From assembly GCF_011752565.1 (NCBI RefSeq), contig NZ_VWXK01000010.1, positions 62,001-126,000 on the forward strand: a stretch of DNA of 64,000 nucleotides, in the 5' to 3' direction. This document shows positions 8,055 through 18,035 of the stretch, piece after piece. The notes beneath the pieces are model-generated. The model was not told the origin of the DNA and did no database searches. It saw only the letters and a list, made by a program, of their open reading frames with translations. The translations under genes were made by a program, and so were the position numbers. This DNA is from Pantoea sp. Ap-967 (GTDB taxonomy: Bacteria; Pseudomonadota; Gammaproteobacteria; Pseudomonadales; Pseudomonadaceae). Positions within the stretch are counted from its first letter, which is position 1. Every line of letters starts with the position of its first letter.

Positions 8055-9526
8055 GGTTGTTTTCCAGTATCGGCAGCTAACCCTTGGGCCGTGGTGGGGG
8101 GGGCGGTCTGTTGCCAGCCTCCACCCAAGGCCCGGAACAAATCGATTTGTGCGCCAGCAAGCCCACCCAAAGCCTGAACATGGCGGTCGCGAACGCTGAT
8201 CAGGTCGCGTTCTGCGTCGAGCAACTGCAAGGCATCGAGGGTACCGGCCCGGTAATTCACCGAAGCCAGGTCAAAGCCGCGCTGGCTGTGCGCCAGAGCC
8301 CCCTGCAGAGCAAGAAGCCGTTGACGTTCACCGTCGTAGCGGGCCAAGGCCTTGCGAACATCCTTCAGCGCCGCCAGCGCCATACCTCGGTAGCGGGCGA
8401 CGGCACCCTCATGCAAGGCTTGCGCCTTGCTCACCCTCGCCTGGTTGGCCTTGAGGTTGGGAAACTCCCATTGGATCAGGGGCCCGATGGCGAACATCAC
8501 CGCGCGGCTGTCACCCAGGTTCGACAGGTGATGGTCGGAGGACGTCAGCGAGGCACCGAAGCTCACCTTCGGATACAGATCGGCCTTCACGATGGCCACC
8601 TCCAGCGCCGCAGCCTGAAGCTCGCGCTCCGCTTTGCGCACGTCCGGGCGACGTTCGAGCAAGTGCCAGCCATCGCCGCCGGGCAGCGGCGCATCAAGCG
8701 AGGGGATTGTCCGGCAAGCGGCGGTATCAACAGCAACGCGTGCGGGGTTCTGGCCACTGAGCATGGCCAGTTCGTACAACGCCATGCGCCGGCGCGCTTC
8801 GAGCATCGGCAAACCGGCCTTGACCTGCTCGCGCAGGCTCAGCAGGCGCTCGCTATCGAGCTCAGTGGCAATACCGCCCTGGCGCTGCCTTTCGCTCAGC
8901 TGCAGGCTTCTGTCCAGCGTCAGCAAGGAGCGCTCGGCTTCCTGCAAACGGGCACCATAGACACACTGGTCGATATAGGCGCGGCTGGCCTGCGCCACAA
9001 CCTCCAGGCGCACCTGCCCCAAGGCATCACGTGACGCGTCAGCCTGTGCCTTGGCGCGCTCGATCGTGTTGCGTACCTGCCCCCACACATCCACCTGGTA
9101 GGCCAGTTCAATGCCTGGATTGAATGTCCACTGGGACGGCGCATGGCTGTCGGTTGCTTGCGCCAACGTCTGGTCGTCGGCGCTCTTGCCGTAGGTCGCG
9201 GCGAAACGGGTGGAGGTGGAAGGCCAGCGCTGTGCATCGAACTCATCGATACCGGCCAACATTGCTCTTACGTTGGCTTGCGCTTGGGCCAGGTCCTGGT
9301 TGTGCGCCAGCGCCCGCTGCACCCACTCGTTGAGCTGGGGGTCGTGGTAAAGCATCCACCAGCCTTCAGGCAAGGCTTGCCTGCTCACCCCAGAGGAGCG
9401 GCCAGCCAGTGCATCGGCCTGCAACGACGCCTCGGCCGGGGTGCGCGAGTCATGCGCAGTACAGGCCGACAGGAGGGCAAACATGCACACGCAAAGGGGA
9501 AACGGGAATGAACGCGATACTGGCAT
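8051..9526 (-). CDS. Outer-membrane efflux lipoprotein, OprM/NodT family
   Basis: A 491-residue TolC-like channel. The signal peptide ends in the lipobox LLSAC (Cys about residue 21), so it is probably a lipoprotein of the OprM/NodT type. Two outer-membrane-efflux repeats follow (about 60-270 and 275-475), with typical segments such as ERRPDVRKAERELQAA and YRAGTLDALQLLDAERDLI. It is the first gene of the pump operon. I used the ATG at 9526; a GTG one codon earlier is also possible and neither has a strong ribosome-binding site. A strong hairpin lies between it and the upstream AraC gene. Confidence 0.9.
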   Translation of the reverse strand: MPVSRSFPFPLCVCMFALLSACTAHDSRTPAEASLQADALAGRSSGVSRQALPEGWWMLYHDPQLNEWVQRALAHNQDLAQAQANVRAMLAGIDEFDAQRWPSTSTRFAATYGKSADDQTLAQATDSHAPSQWTFNPGIELAYQVDVWGQVRNTIERAKAQADASRDALGQVRLEVVAQASRAYIDQCVYGARLQEAERSLLTLDRSLQLSERQRQGGIATELDSERLLSLREQVKAGLPMLEARRRMALYELAMLSGQNPARVAVDTAACRTIPSLDAPLPGGDGWHLLERRPDVRKAERELQAAALEVAIVKADLYPKVSFGASLTSSDHHLSNLGDSRAVMFAIGPLIQWEFPNLKANQARVSKAQALHEGAVARYRGMALAALKDVRKALARYDGERQRLLALQGALAHSQRGFDLASVNYRAGTLDALQLLDAERDLISVRDRHVQALGGLAGAQIDLFRALGGGWQQTAPPTTAQGLAADTGKQP

Positions 9527-9628
9527 CACATGGCGTCACAATTGGGAGAGTGTTGCCAGATTAGCGAGGGAGGGGGTGGCGCTTCTGCCGTGAGCAGGAC
9601 AACCGTACGCGCAAACGAGACAATCTTG

Positions 9629-9666
9629 CCAGGCAGCGAACCGGACGTTGCATCCGGTTCGCCTGG
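9629..9666. other. Strong stem-loop between the AraC gene and the efflux operon
   Basis: GCGAACCGGA (9636-9645) pairs perfectly with TCCGGTTCGC (9653-9662) around a 7-base loop, and outer CCAG/CTGG arms extend it. No T run follows on either strand. It may be an attenuator, a processing site or an operator for the adjacent regulator. Confidence 0.6.
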
Positions 9667-9675
9667 CACCCGCCG

Positions 9676-10410
9676 TCAATGCGCACGTGGCGCGGCAGCC
9701 TCCTGGATACTGACCTGCCAGTCACTGGGCGTGTAGCCCAGGATGCGCTTGAACACGGCGGCAAACGCACTGGCACTCTGGTAGCCATGCTCCAGCGCGA
9801 CGTTGATGATCGGCATGCCATCAGCCAGGCAACGCTGGCTAAGCATCATCCGCGTACGCGCACGCCACTCGCCATACGACATACCCACCTCTCGCTGAAA
9901 CAGCCTGGCCACGCTACGGGAGCTCATGTTCAGTTGCTCGCCACACTGCTCCAGCGTCAAGTCCTGGGCGGGGTCGTCGAAGAAGCGTTCGCACCAGGCA
10001 CGCAGCCTCGCATGCCGAGGTACCGGTACATAAGCATTGATCCGCTCTGCTGCTTCCAGTTCGCGCTGGATCAGCGCACGGACATGCTCACCCAGCAACT
10101 CATCGCGCTGCCCGAGCATGCACGAGGCTGCCAGAATCAGCTCGCGCAACAACCCGGAAACCACGATTACCTGGCAGTGATCCACCCGTGAGCTGAGCAG
10201 CAAGGTCCGCATGGATACATCACCTTCCATGCGAATCTCGTGGCTGACCCCTGCGGGCACCCATAGCGCGTGCCCGCTGGGAATCACCCAGCTACCATCA
10301 TCGCTGCAAACACGCATCACCCCCCTGGAGGCGTAGATCAGTTGATCATCGCTGTGGCAGTGGCTGGCCACCACCTCACCGTGCCCGTAGTCCATTCCTA
10401 AGGCTTCCAT
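9676..10410 (-). CDS. AraC-family transcriptional regulator with N-terminal cupin
   Basis: A 244-residue regulator. The N-terminal half is a cupin sensor (HCHSDDQLIYASRGVMRV and SGHALWVPAGVSHEIRM). The C-terminal half (about 145-240) has the two AraC helix-turn-helix motifs (LEQCGEQLNMSSRSVARLF and INVALEHGYQSASAFAAVFK). The ATG lies 12 bases after the LeuA-like stop, and GAGG overlaps that stop, so both are probably co-translated. It sits between the LeuA-like gene and the efflux operon and is the obvious candidate to regulate one or both. The ligand is unknown. Confidence 0.88.
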   Translation of the reverse strand: MEALGMDYGHGEVVASHCHSDDQLIYASRGVMRVCSDDGSWVIPSGHALWVPAGVSHEIRMEGDVSMRTLLLSSRVDHCQVIVVSGLLRELILAASCMLGQRDELLGEHVRALIQRELEAAERINAYVPVPRHARLRAWCERFFDDPAQDLTLEQCGEQLNMSSRSVARLFQREVGMSYGEWRARTRMMLSQRCLADGMPIINVALEHGYQSASAFAAVFKRILGYTPSDWQVSIQEAAAPRAH

Positions 10411-10422
10411 GCTGATATCGCC

Positions 10423-12120
10423 TCAGGCCGTGACGACAGCATTGCCCAATGGCTTGAGCAGGCCCTGGCGAGTAGCCCTGCACACGGCGCTGACCAATGC
10501 CTGCAGCGAAGCCTGGAGAATGCTGCTGTCCCTGCCAACACCGAAAAGCAGCTGGCCGTTGACGCGGATTTCCACGTACGCAATCGCTTCTGCCTGGGCG
10601 CCATCGCGCACCGCATGCTCATGGTAGTCTGCGATGTCGAAATTCAGGCCAAGCGCGCAGAAGGCGTTGACCAATGCAGCCAGCGGCCCGTTACCTTCAC
10701 CGCTCAAGGGCAGGCGGCCACCGTCGAAGACCAGCTGCGCATTCACGTAGGAGCTGGCGTCATCACTGGTGAGCATGGGCTGGGTCAATGTGTAGGGCCT
10801 GCCTTGCAACAGGTAGTTCTCGGTGAAACAGGACAGAATCATGTCGCTGGTCACTTCCTGGCCAGCAGTATCTGCTACACGCTGTACCAGGCCGCTGAAC
10901 TCCATCTGCAGGCGACGCGGCAGCACGATGCCCTGCTGCTCCAGCAGATAGGCGACTCCGCCCTTGCCGGACTGGCTGTTGACCCGGATCACAGCCTCGT
11001 AACTGCGCCCCATATCGGCTGGGTCGATCGGCAGATAGGGGATTTCCCAGTATCCCTCAGGGTTGTCGCGGCGGCGCGCGAAGCCCTTCTTGATGGCGTC
11101 CTGATGGGAACCGGAAAAGGCGGTGAACACCAACTCACCGGCATACGGATGGCGGGGATGAGTGGGCAACTGGTTGCAATATTCAACCTCACGCTGAACG
11201 TGGATGATGTCAGAGAAGTCCAGTTCAGGGCTGATACCGCTGGTATACAGGTTCATCGCCAAGGTCAGGATGTCGACGTTGCCAGTACGCTCGCCATTGC
11301 CGAACAAGGTCCCTTCGACCCGTTCGGCACCTGCCAGGCAAGCCTGCTCCGCAGTGGATACGCCAGTGCCGCGGTCATTATGTGGGTGCACGCTGATGAC
11401 CACGCTGTCGCGCTGGCTCACATGCCTGCAAAACCATTCGATCTGGTCGGCGAACACATTGGCGGTGGATACCTCCACGGTCGTGGGCAAGTTGAGGATC
11501 ATCTTGTTGGACGGTGTTGGCTGAAACTCGGCGATGACCGCATCGCAGATTTCCAGGCCGAAATCCAGCTCGGTAAAACAGAACGTTTCCGGCGAATACT
11601 GGTAGGTCCACTGGGTTTGCGGGTTGGCCTGCATCAGCGCCTTGATCTCGCGGGTGGCCTGGGTGGCAATGTCGATACAGCCAGCGCGGTCGACACCGAA
11701 TACGACCTCGCGGAAAACGGGCGCGGTGGCGTTGTAGACGTGCACGATCGCCCGCGGCGCGCCCTTGAGGGCTTCGAAGGTGCGCTCGATCAGGTGAGTA
11801 CGCGCCTGGGTCATTACCTGAATGGTCACATCGTCGGGAATCGCACCGCTTTCAATCAACTCGCGCACGTAGTCGAAATCAGTCTGCGATGCTGCCGGGA
11901 AGCCTACCTCGATCTCCTTGAAGCCTACCTTGACCAAAAGGTCGAAGAAGCGACGCTTGCGCTCGGCGTTCATGGGTTCTATCAACGCCTGGTTACCGTC
12001 ACGCATATCAACGCTGCACCAGGTCGGTGCTGCTTTTTGCACGTTGCCAGGCCAGGTGCGGTCCGGCAGATCCACCACATTGAAATGGCGATATTTGGTA
12101 GAGGGATCCTTCAGCATCAT
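10423..12120 (-). CDS. leuA: 2-isopropylmalate synthase-like protein (LeuA paralogue candidate)
   Basis: A 565-residue long-form LeuA. The HMGL-type catalytic barrel is present ([15 protein letters not shown], then the metal-binding [11 protein letters not shown] and [10 protein letters not shown]), followed by a C-terminal LeuA regulatory domain (about 430-560) where leucine binds in this family. The expected reaction is condensation of acetyl-CoA with 2-oxoisovalerate. From memory of P. putida LeuA, this sequence is clearly different and the housekeeping gene lies elsewhere, so this is probably a second copy. No leuB, leuC or leuD is near. An AAGGAG site precedes the tandem ATG codons at 12120/12117. 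It heads an apparent unit with an AraC regulator and drug pump. Confidence 0.88.
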   Translation of the reverse strand: MMLKDPSTKYRHFNVVDLPDRTWPGNVQKAAPTWCSVDMRDGNQALIEPMNAERKRRFFDLLVKVGFKEIEVGFPAASQTDFDYVRELIESGAIPDDVTIQVMTQARTHLIERTFEALKGAPRAIVHVYNATAPVFREVVFGVDRAGCIDIATQATREIKALMQANPQTQWTYQYSPETFCFTELDFGLEICDAVIAEFQPTPSNKMILNLPTTVEVSTANVFADQIEWFCRHVSQRDSVVISVHPHNDRGTGVSTAEQACLAGAERVEGTLFGNGERTGNVDILTLAMNLYTSGISPELDFSDIIHVQREVEYCNQLPTHPRHPYAGELVFTAFSGSHQDAIKKGFARRRDNPEGYWEIPYLPIDPADMGRSYEAVIRVNSQSGKGGVAYLLEQQGIVLPRRLQMEFSGLVQRVADTAGQEVTSDMILSCFTENYLLQGRPYTLTQPMLTSDDASSYVNAQLVFDGGRLPLSGEGNGPLAALVNAFCALGLNFDIADYHEHAVRDGAQAEAIAYVEIRVNGQLLFGVGRDSSILQASLQALVSAVCRATRQGLLKPLGNAVVTA

Positions 12121-12397
12121 GGCGGCGTTCTCCTTTGCCTGTCACTGATCGTACTGGCCGCCCACCGAGACGACCTCTAAATCACGAATTGGATCCAATT
12201 TAAGTTGGAAGGGCTTGGGTTGTATTGCGTTTTTTCGCAACGACGGCGAACAGGTTTTTTAGAATTGCGCGTTTTTTTAATTTATTGGTTATTAATTGCT
12301 GAACAGCCGAAAAATATTCACGGGCTATCTGCATAGCAACGAAAGACGATGTTCATGAGGAGTTGATGGCAAATCACTGGATGGCCACCCGAGGCGC
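12121..12397 (-). promoter_or_regulatory. AT-rich upstream region of the LeuA-like gene
   Basis: This stretch between pckA and the LeuA-like gene is far more AT-rich than its surroundings. It contains the inverted repeat TCCAA-6-TTGGA (12194-12209), a plausible operator, and an AAGGAG ribosome-binding site just before the start. No gene is confidently present; one 44-codon open frame is listed separately. Confidence 0.5.
12200..12334 (-). other. Possible small ORF (44 codons) upstream of the LeuA-like gene
   Basis: An ATG at 12334 opens a 44-codon frame ending in TAA at 12200. The middle is cationic and amphipathic (ITNKLKKRAILKNLFAVVAK), and five or more leucines use the rare codons TTA, CTA or CTT. 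It could be a leader peptide for leucine-dependent attenuation. Against this, no ribosome-binding site is visible and AT-rich promoter DNA yields such codons by chance. Confidence 0.15.
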
Positions 12398-12427
12398 AAA
12401 AAAATACCCCTCGGAGAGGGGTATTTG
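12398..12427 (-). terminator. Rho-independent terminator after pckA
   Basis: On the minus strand the stem AAATACCCCTC / GAGGGGTATTT has a 3-base loop and runs into seven T. It lies 65 bases behind the pckA stop. Confidence 0.88.
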
Positions 12428-12491
12428 GGCCAGTGCTGGCAGCGCTGCCTAGCGGTATGGCGAGGCAGCTTATGGTTGCGGCTGAGTCAGC

Positions 12492-14039
12492 TTACAGCTG
12501 CGGGCCGGCGGCCTTGATGGCGTCGGAAACTTCGAACTTCTTGAAGTTTTCGATGAACAGCTTGGCCAGGCCTTGGGCTGCAGCATCGTAGGCAGCTTTG
12601 TCAGCCCAGGTAGCGCGTGGGTTGAGCAGTTCGGTCTCAACGCCTGGAACGACCTTCGGCACGTCCAGGTTGATGATGTCCAGGTGCTCGGTTTCGGCGC
12701 CGACCAGAGCACCGCTCTGGATGGCGGCGATCACGCCACGGGTGGTTGGGATGCTGAAGCGCTTGCCAACGCCGTAGCCACCACCGGTCCAGCCGGTGTT
12801 GACCAGGTAGACTTTCGAGCCAAAGGCATTGATGCGCTTGATCAGCAGCTCGGCGTACTCGCCAGCTGGGCGCGGGAAGAACGGCGCGCCGAAGCAGGTG
12901 GAGAAGGTCGACTTGATGCCGCCGCCCGAACCCATTTCGGTGGAACCGACCAGCGCGGTGTAGCCGGACAGGAAGTGGTAGGCCGCCTGCTCGTTGTTCA
13001 GGATCGAAACCGGAGGCAGAACACCGGTCAGGTCGCAGGTCAGGAAGATGACTGCGTTCGGCTCACCACCCAGGTTGGCTTCGGCGCGCTTGGCAACGTG
13101 CTCCAGCGGGTAGGCGGCGCGGCTGTTCTGGGTCAGGCTGACATCGGCGTAGTCGGCGTGCTTGTTGGCGTCGAGCACGACGTTCTCCAGCACGGCGCCA
13201 TGCTTGATGGCTTTCCAGATGACCGGCTCGTTCTTCTCGGACAGGTCGATGCACTTGGCGTAGCAGCCGCCTTCCATGTTGAAGACAACGCCTTCGCCCC
13301 AGCCGTGCTCGTCGTCACCGATCAGGTAACGGCTTTCGTCGGCCGACAGGGTGGTCTTGCCAGTGCCGGACAGGCCGAAGAACAGGGTCACATCGCCCTC
13401 TTCGCCGATGTTGGCAGCGCAGTGCATTGGCAGCACGTCGGCAGCCGGCAGCAGGAAGTTCTGCACCGAGAACATGGCTTTCTTCATTTCGCCGGCGTAG
13501 CGCATGCCAGCGATCAGCACTTTCTTCTGGGCGAAGTTGATGATCACGCAGCCATCGGAGTTGGTGCCGTCACGCTCAGGCTCGCAAACGAAGTTGGCGA
13601 CGTTGAGGATCTGCCACTGGTCGCGACCGGCCGGGTTGAACTGGCCTTGCTCCGGGTTGATGAACAGGCAACGGCCGAACAGGTTCTGCCAGGCGGTCTG
13701 GGTGGTCATCTTCACCGGCAGGTAGTGCTCGGCTGCAGCCCCTACGTGAACGTAGGAAACGAAGTGATCCTGGGCGTTGTTGAACGCCTCGACGCGCGCC
13801 CACAGGGCATCGAACTTGTCAGCCGGGAACTTGCGGTTGATCGGGCCCCAGGCAATGGCAGCCTGGGTGGAAGGTTCTTCGACGATGAAACGGTCAGCCG
13901 GCGAGCGGCCAGTACGGTGGCCAGTTTCGACTACCAGTGCGCCAGTATCGGCCAGCACGCCTTCACCGCGTTGCAGCGCTTCTTCAACCAGCTTATCGAC
14001 GCTCAGGTCGGTGTACACGGTGTTGTTGGCTTGCGTCAT
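12492..14039 (-). CDS. pckA: Phosphoenolpyruvate carboxykinase (ATP)
   Basis: PckA converts oxaloacetate and ATP to phosphoenolpyruvate and CO2, the first step of gluconeogenesis from organic acids. The 515-residue length fits the ATP-dependent enzyme. The kinase P-loop [16 protein letters not shown] and the following [19 protein letters not shown] segment are intact, and [19 protein letters not shown] N-terminal residues ([12 protein letters not shown]) are present. The start ATG at 14039 begins [13 protein letters not shown]; 12 further upstream codons are unlikely. It is a single-gene unit with its own terminator, next to hslO as in other pseudomonads. Confidence 0.96.
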   Translation of the reverse strand: MTQANNTVYTDLSVDKLVEEALQRGEGVLADTGALVVETGHRTGRSPADRFIVEEPSTQAAIAWGPINRKFPADKFDALWARVEAFNNAQDHFVSYVHVGAAAEHYLPVKMTTQTAWQNLFGRCLFINPEQGQFNPAGRDQWQILNVANFVCEPERDGTNSDGCVIINFAQKKVLIAGMRYAGEMKKAMFSVQNFLLPAADVLPMHCAANIGEEGDVTLFFGLSGTGKTTLSADESRYLIGDDEHGWGEGVVFNMEGGCYAKCIDLSEKNEPVIWKAIKHGAVLENVVLDANKHADYADVSLTQNSRAAYPLEHVAKRAEANLGGEPNAVIFLTCDLTGVLPPVSILNNEQAAYHFLSGYTALVGSTEMGSGGGIKSTFSTCFGAPFFPRPAGEYAELLIKRINAFGSKVYLVNTGWTGGGYGVGKRFSIPTTRGVIAAIQSGALVGAETEHLDIINLDVPKVVPGVETELLNPRATWADKAAYDAAAQGLAKLFIENFKKFEVSDAIKAAGPQL

Positions 14040-14143
14040 GAGATACCCCATCCGGCCCGAGGCCGAGTGCTCCAAACGTTTTGTAGTTGTCTCGAAAAAA
14101 CTACTACAGCGAAAAAAGTGGCCGGATTATGCCAGAAACGCCC

Positions 14144-14197
14144 AAAAAAAGTAGGCCCCTCCTGTCAGAACTGCGCTTTTGCGCAATTCGACAGGAG
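14144..14197 (-). terminator. Stem-loop terminator after hslO
   Basis: CTCCTGTC (14159-14166) and GACAGGAG (14190-14197) pair perfectly, with inner GCGC arms around TTTT. On the minus strand a run of seven T begins 8 bases beyond the stem. It lies 21 bases behind the hslO stop. Confidence 0.7.
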
Positions 14198-14218
14198 ATT
14201 CACCTGAACTTAAACGTT

Positions 14219-15118
14219 TCAGTGGCGAGTTTCTGACGCCGCTTCCGTGCCACCACCGGCAAACAGTTGCGCCACATCGCTGGCATCGAAGAAATAGCGC
14301 TCGTTGCAGAACTGGCAATCGATCTCCACCTTGCCACCGCATTCTTCCACCAGCGCCTTGGCGTCGTGCTCGCCCAGGCTGACCAGCGCATTGCCGGAAC
14401 GCTCCCGCGAGCAGCTGCAGTTGAAGCGCAGCGGCTGGATGTCGAACAGGCGCACGGCATCCTCATGGTACAGGCGGTGCAGCAGGGTTTCGTTGCCTTC
14501 GGCCCACTCCTCGGGCTTGAGGGTCTTGGCCAGGGCGATCACGTGCTGCCAGCTGTCTTCGCGTTCTTCATCGTCAGGCTGGCGATCGCGTGGCAACTGC
14601 TGCAGCAGCAGGCCACGGGCCTTGCCCTCGGCGGCGTTGAGCCAGAAACGGGTGTTCAGCTGCTGCGACTGGACGAAGTAGTTGGTGAAGCATTCCGACA
14701 GGTTGGCACCATCCAGGTCGACGGTGCCCTGGTAGCGCTGGCCCTTGACCGGGTCGATGGTCAGGGTCAGGTGGCCGTCGGGCATCAGTTGCCCCAGGGT
14801 GGCATCGGCCTGGATCTGGTCGGCTTCGTAGCGGGCCATGCCGCGGATATCGCGCTCGCCCGAGCATTCGACCATCAGCAGTGGAATCGGCCCTGCCGAG
14901 CGCGCCTGCAGAATCAGCAGGCCGTCGAACTTCAGCGCGCCCACCAGCAAGGCCGTGGCGGCCATCAGCTCGCCGAGCAAGGTCTGCACCGGCTGCGGGT
15001 AAGGGTGACGCGCCAGTACCGCGGCGTAGCTGTCATCGAGCGACACCCACTCGCCGCGCACATCGCGCTCGTCGAAGATGAAACGTTGGGTGAAATCGGT
15101 ATCAGGCAAATCGCTCAT
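14219..15118 (-). CDS. hslO: Redox-regulated chaperone Hsp33
   Basis: Hsp33 is a cytoplasmic holdase switched on by oxidation. The 299-residue protein has the N-terminal chaperone domain and the C-terminal zinc centre with both cysteine pairs: [11 protein letters not shown] and [12 protein letters not shown]. Zinc binding and disulfide formation at these four cysteines are the known activation mechanism. It begins [13 protein letters not shown]. It is divergent from the PAP2 gene. Confidence 0.95.
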   Translation of the reverse strand: MSDLPDTDFTQRFIFDERDVRGEWVSLDDSYAAVLARHPYPQPVQTLLGELMAATALLVGALKFDGLLILQARSAGPIPLLMVECSGERDIRGMARYEADQIQADATLGQLMPDGHLTLTIDPVKGQRYQGTVDLDGANLSECFTNYFVQSQQLNTRFWLNAAEGKARGLLLQQLPRDRQPDDEEREDSWQHVIALAKTLKPEEWAEGNETLLHRLYHEDAVRLFDIQPLRFNCSCSRERSGNALVSLGEHDAKALVEECGGKVEIDCQFCNERYFFDASDVAQLFAGGGTEAASETRH

Positions 15119-15236
15119 AGGTTTTGGCTATCTGAAAATGATGACAAAATGGTTACAAGGGATATCCAGAACGGCGAAATCCCCTGGTAGAGCACCCACA
15201 AGGTGCTCCGATATCTGTTTGCAATAGAGGTATTTT

Positions 15237-16031
15237 ATGGACAATCGACCACTGTTCCAAGCAAGGTGGTCTTGGGGGCCACTGGCAGCCTGTACGCTGC
15301 TACCCATCGCTCTACTGTGTTTCTGGTTATGGCCTATTGGCCAGATCCTGTGCCTGACTTTCGACGAATGGCTGTTCCACAGCCTCAATGCGCCCCTGGC
15401 TGACAACACCGCCTGGCGCTACATCTGGACCGTTGGCAGCCTGCGCCCCTTCGATATCGTCGTCGGCCTGATCCTGCTGACCGTGCTGATCCGCGGCAAC
15501 TGGGTGTTCAAGGCCAACCAGGTTCGCGAGGCCTTCTTCGGCTTTCTCGTCACGCTGATTCTATTAGTGGTGATTCGCGCACTGTTTTCCAAGTGGGTGG
15601 ATGCAATGGGTTGGCAACATGACAGCCCATCGATGGTGTTCGACAACGTGGTGCACCTGAGCAGCTACTACCCGAACCTGGAAAAAGCCTGGGAACTCAA
15701 GGACCGCTCCAGCAACAGTTTCCCGGGCGACCACGCCTCGGTGCTGCTGATCTGGGCGCTGTTCATGAGCCTGTTCAGCCGCCGCCTGGTGCAGCACCTG
15801 GTGACCTGGGCACTGGCCTTCCTGTTCATGATGCCGCGGCTGGTGGCCGGTGCGCACTGGGGGCAGGATGACTATATCGGTGGCTTGCTGATGGCGGTGC
15901 TGGCATTGGGCTGGAGCTGCCATACGCCGCTTGCGGCCAAGGGCAGTGCCCTGCTGCTGCGCTGGACGGCGCCGTTGTTTGCGATTGCCCGCAAGGTGCC
16001 GGTGGTTCGGCGGTTGGCCGTCATTCGGTGA
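15237..16031 (+). CDS. PAP2-family membrane phosphatase
   Basis: A 264-residue integral membrane protein with about six hydrophobic segments. PAP2 signatures are visible in variant form: SFPGDHASVLL (second motif, catalytic His) and RLVAGAHWGQDD (R-x5-H-x3-D, third motif). Members remove or transfer phosphate on lipid pyrophosphates such as undecaprenyl or lipid A phosphates. Which one cannot be told here. Conserved position beside hslO suggests a housekeeping envelope role. It converges on hslR. Confidence 0.85.
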   Translation: MDNRPLFQARWSWGPLAACTLLPIALLCFWLWPIGQILCLTFDEWLFHSLNAPLADNTAWRYIWTVGSLRPFDIVVGLILLTVLIRGNWVFKANQVREAFFGFLVTLILLVVIRALFSKWVDAMGWQHDSPSMVFDNVVHLSSYYPNLEKAWELKDRSSNSFPGDHASVLLIWALFMSLFSRRLVQHLVTWALAFLFMMPRLVAGAHWGQDDYIGGLLMAVLALGWSCHTPLAAKGSALLLRWTAPLFAIARKVPVVRRLAVIR

Positions 16032-16036
16032 ACTTG

Positions 16037-16053
16037 GGGCCGCAAGGCGGCCC
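16037..16053. terminator. Short convergent stem-loop between PAP2 and hslR
   Basis: GGGCCGC and GCGGCCC pair perfectly around AAG between two convergent stop codons. There is no clear T run, so termination is only likely. Confidence 0.4.
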
Positions 16054-16056
16054 TCA

Positions 16057-16458
<402 letters not shown>

Positions 16459-16567
16459 GGCGTTTCCTCGAATTCTGTCTTTCATCGAACTGTACTACCT
16501 TCACTAACGGATGCAAAAAGTCCCCGTCGTGCTTACAGTTCACCACCTTATCCGCAGGGTGTGCTTC

Positions 16568-17050
16568 GTGAAGAAATTTGACCATCTGACAGTGATTGGC
16601 CTGCGTGAGTGGGTAGCCCTGCCCGACCTCGGCGTGGCGGGCCTGCGCGCCAAGATCGACACCGGCGCCAGCACCTCCAGCCTGCATGCCACCGAGGTGG
16701 AACCGTTCGAGCGCGACGGCCAGCCCTGGGTGCGGTTCACCGCGCACCTGGGGTCAGTGGTGCAGTTGCGCCACCGCCGCTGCGAAGCGCCGCTGGTCAC
16801 CATGAAAACCATCAAAAGCTCCAATGGCCACGCGCAGACCCGCTACGTGATCCGCACGTCGCTGGCCCTGGGCGATGCCGTGTGGGAGGTCGAGTTCACC
16901 CTCGCCTGCCGCAAGAACATGCGCTACCGCCTGCTGCTGGGCTCCAAGGCGCTGATCCAGGGCCAGCTGGTGGTGAACCCTGGCGTGAAGTACGTACAAG
17001 ACAAACCGGCCTATCCGGCCACCCTATCTCCTGTCACAGGTGCTGCATGA
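16568..17050 (+). CDS. rimB: Retropepsin-like ATP-dependent zinc protease family protein RimB
   Basis: A 160-residue protein of the family once called putative ATP-dependent zinc proteases (PF05618), with the retropepsin-like DTGA motif in [16 protein letters not shown]. In Pseudomonas it accompanies RimK and has been described as a protease acting against RimK-added glutamate tails on ribosomal protein S6. I used the GTG at 16568 ([11 protein letters not shown]); upstream codons lack conservation in character. Its stop overlaps the rimK start by 4 bases, so the two are coupled. Confidence 0.85.
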   Translation: MKKFDHLTVIGLREWVALPDLGVAGLRAKIDTGASTSSLHATEVEPFERDGQPWVRFTAHLGSVVQLRHRRCEAPLVTMKTIKSSNGHAQTRYVIRTSLALGDAVWEVEFTLACRKNMRYRLLLGSKALIQGQLVVNPGVKYVQDKPAYPATLSPVTGAA

Positions 17051-17952
17051 AGATCGCTGTGCTGTCGCGTAATCCGCGTCTGTATTCCACCCGCCGCCTG
17101 GTCGAAGCCGGCACCCAGCGGGGCCACGAAATGGTGGTGATCGACACCTTGCGTGCCTACATGAACATTGCCAGCCACAAGCCGCAGATCCACTACCGCG
17201 GCAAACCGCTGGAAGGCTTCGATGCGGTGATCCCGCGCATCGGCGCCTCGGTCACCTTCTATGGCTGCGCGGTGCTGCGCCAGTTCGAGATGATGGGCGT
17301 GTACCCGCTCAACGAGTCGGTGGCCATCGCCCGCTCGCGCGACAAGCTGCGCTCGCTGCAATTGCTGTCGCGGCGCGGCATCGGCCTGCCGATCACCGGC
17401 TTTGCCCACTCACCGGACGACATCCCCGACCTGATCCAGATGGTCAATGGCGCCCCACTGGTGATCAAGGTGCTCGAAGGCACCCAGGGCATCGGTGTGG
17501 TGCTGTGCGAAACCACCAAGGCCGCCGAGTCGGTGATCGAGGCGTTCATGGGGTTGAAGCAGAACATCATGGTGCAGGAGTACATCAAGGAAGCCGGCGG
17601 CGCGGACATTCGCTGCTTCGTCGTCGGCGACAAGGTGATTGCCTCGATGAAACGCCAGGCCAAGCCTGGGGAGTTTCGCTCCAACCTGCACCGAGGCGGC
17701 GTGGCCAGCCTGATCAAGATCACCCCCGAGGAGCGCATGACAGCCATTCGTGCGGCCAAGGTGATGGGCTTGAGCGTGGCGGGTGTGGATATCCTGCGCT
17801 CCAACCATGGGCCCTTGGTGATGGAGGTGAACTCCTCGCCTGGGCTGGAGGGCATCGAGGTGACCACCGGCAAGAACGTGGCCGGCATGATTATCGAGCA
17901 CCTGGAGAAAAATGGCGGGCCGAATCAGACCCGGACCAAGGGCAAGGGCTGA
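17047..17952 (+). CDS. rimK: Ribosomal protein S6 glutamate ligase RimK
   Basis: RimK adds glutamates to the C-terminus of ribosomal protein S6 and remodels the proteome. The 301-residue length matches the E. coli enzyme. ATP-grasp features are present: [32 protein letters not shown] and the metal site [14 protein letters not shown]. The ATGA overlap with rimB indicates one operon of modifier and demodifier. A REP-like palindrome follows the stop. Confidence 0.95.
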   Translation: MKIAVLSRNPRLYSTRRLVEAGTQRGHEMVVIDTLRAYMNIASHKPQIHYRGKPLEGFDAVIPRIGASVTFYGCAVLRQFEMMGVYPLNESVAIARSRDKLRSLQLLSRRGIGLPITGFAHSPDDIPDLIQMVNGAPLVIKVLEGTQGIGVVLCETTKAAESVIEAFMGLKQNIMVQEYIKEAGGADIRCFVVGDKVIASMKRQAKPGEFRSNLHRGGVASLIKITPEERMTAIRAAKVMGLSVAGVDILRSNHGPLVMEVNSSPGLEGIEVTTGKNVAGMIIEHLEKNGGPNQTRTKGKG

Positions 17953-17957
17953 AATGC

Positions 17958-18022
17958 ATCGCGAGCTGCACTCGCTCCTACCAAGCCTTCACGGCCCTGT
18001 AGGAGCGAGCGCAGCTCGCGAT
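17958..18022. repeat. REP-like palindrome, CGCGAGCTGCGCTCG family
   Basis: Arms 17958-17980 and 18000-18022 are inverted copies with a 19-base spacer, placed between the convergent rimK and envZ genes. Confidence 0.85.
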
Positions 18023-18035
18023 AAGGCTCAAAACC

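Noticed and set aside
5393..12120. Genomic island bounded by integrase or attachment sites
   Set aside because: No integrase, transposase, tRNA or direct repeats were seen at either edge. Insertion is suggested only by gene content.
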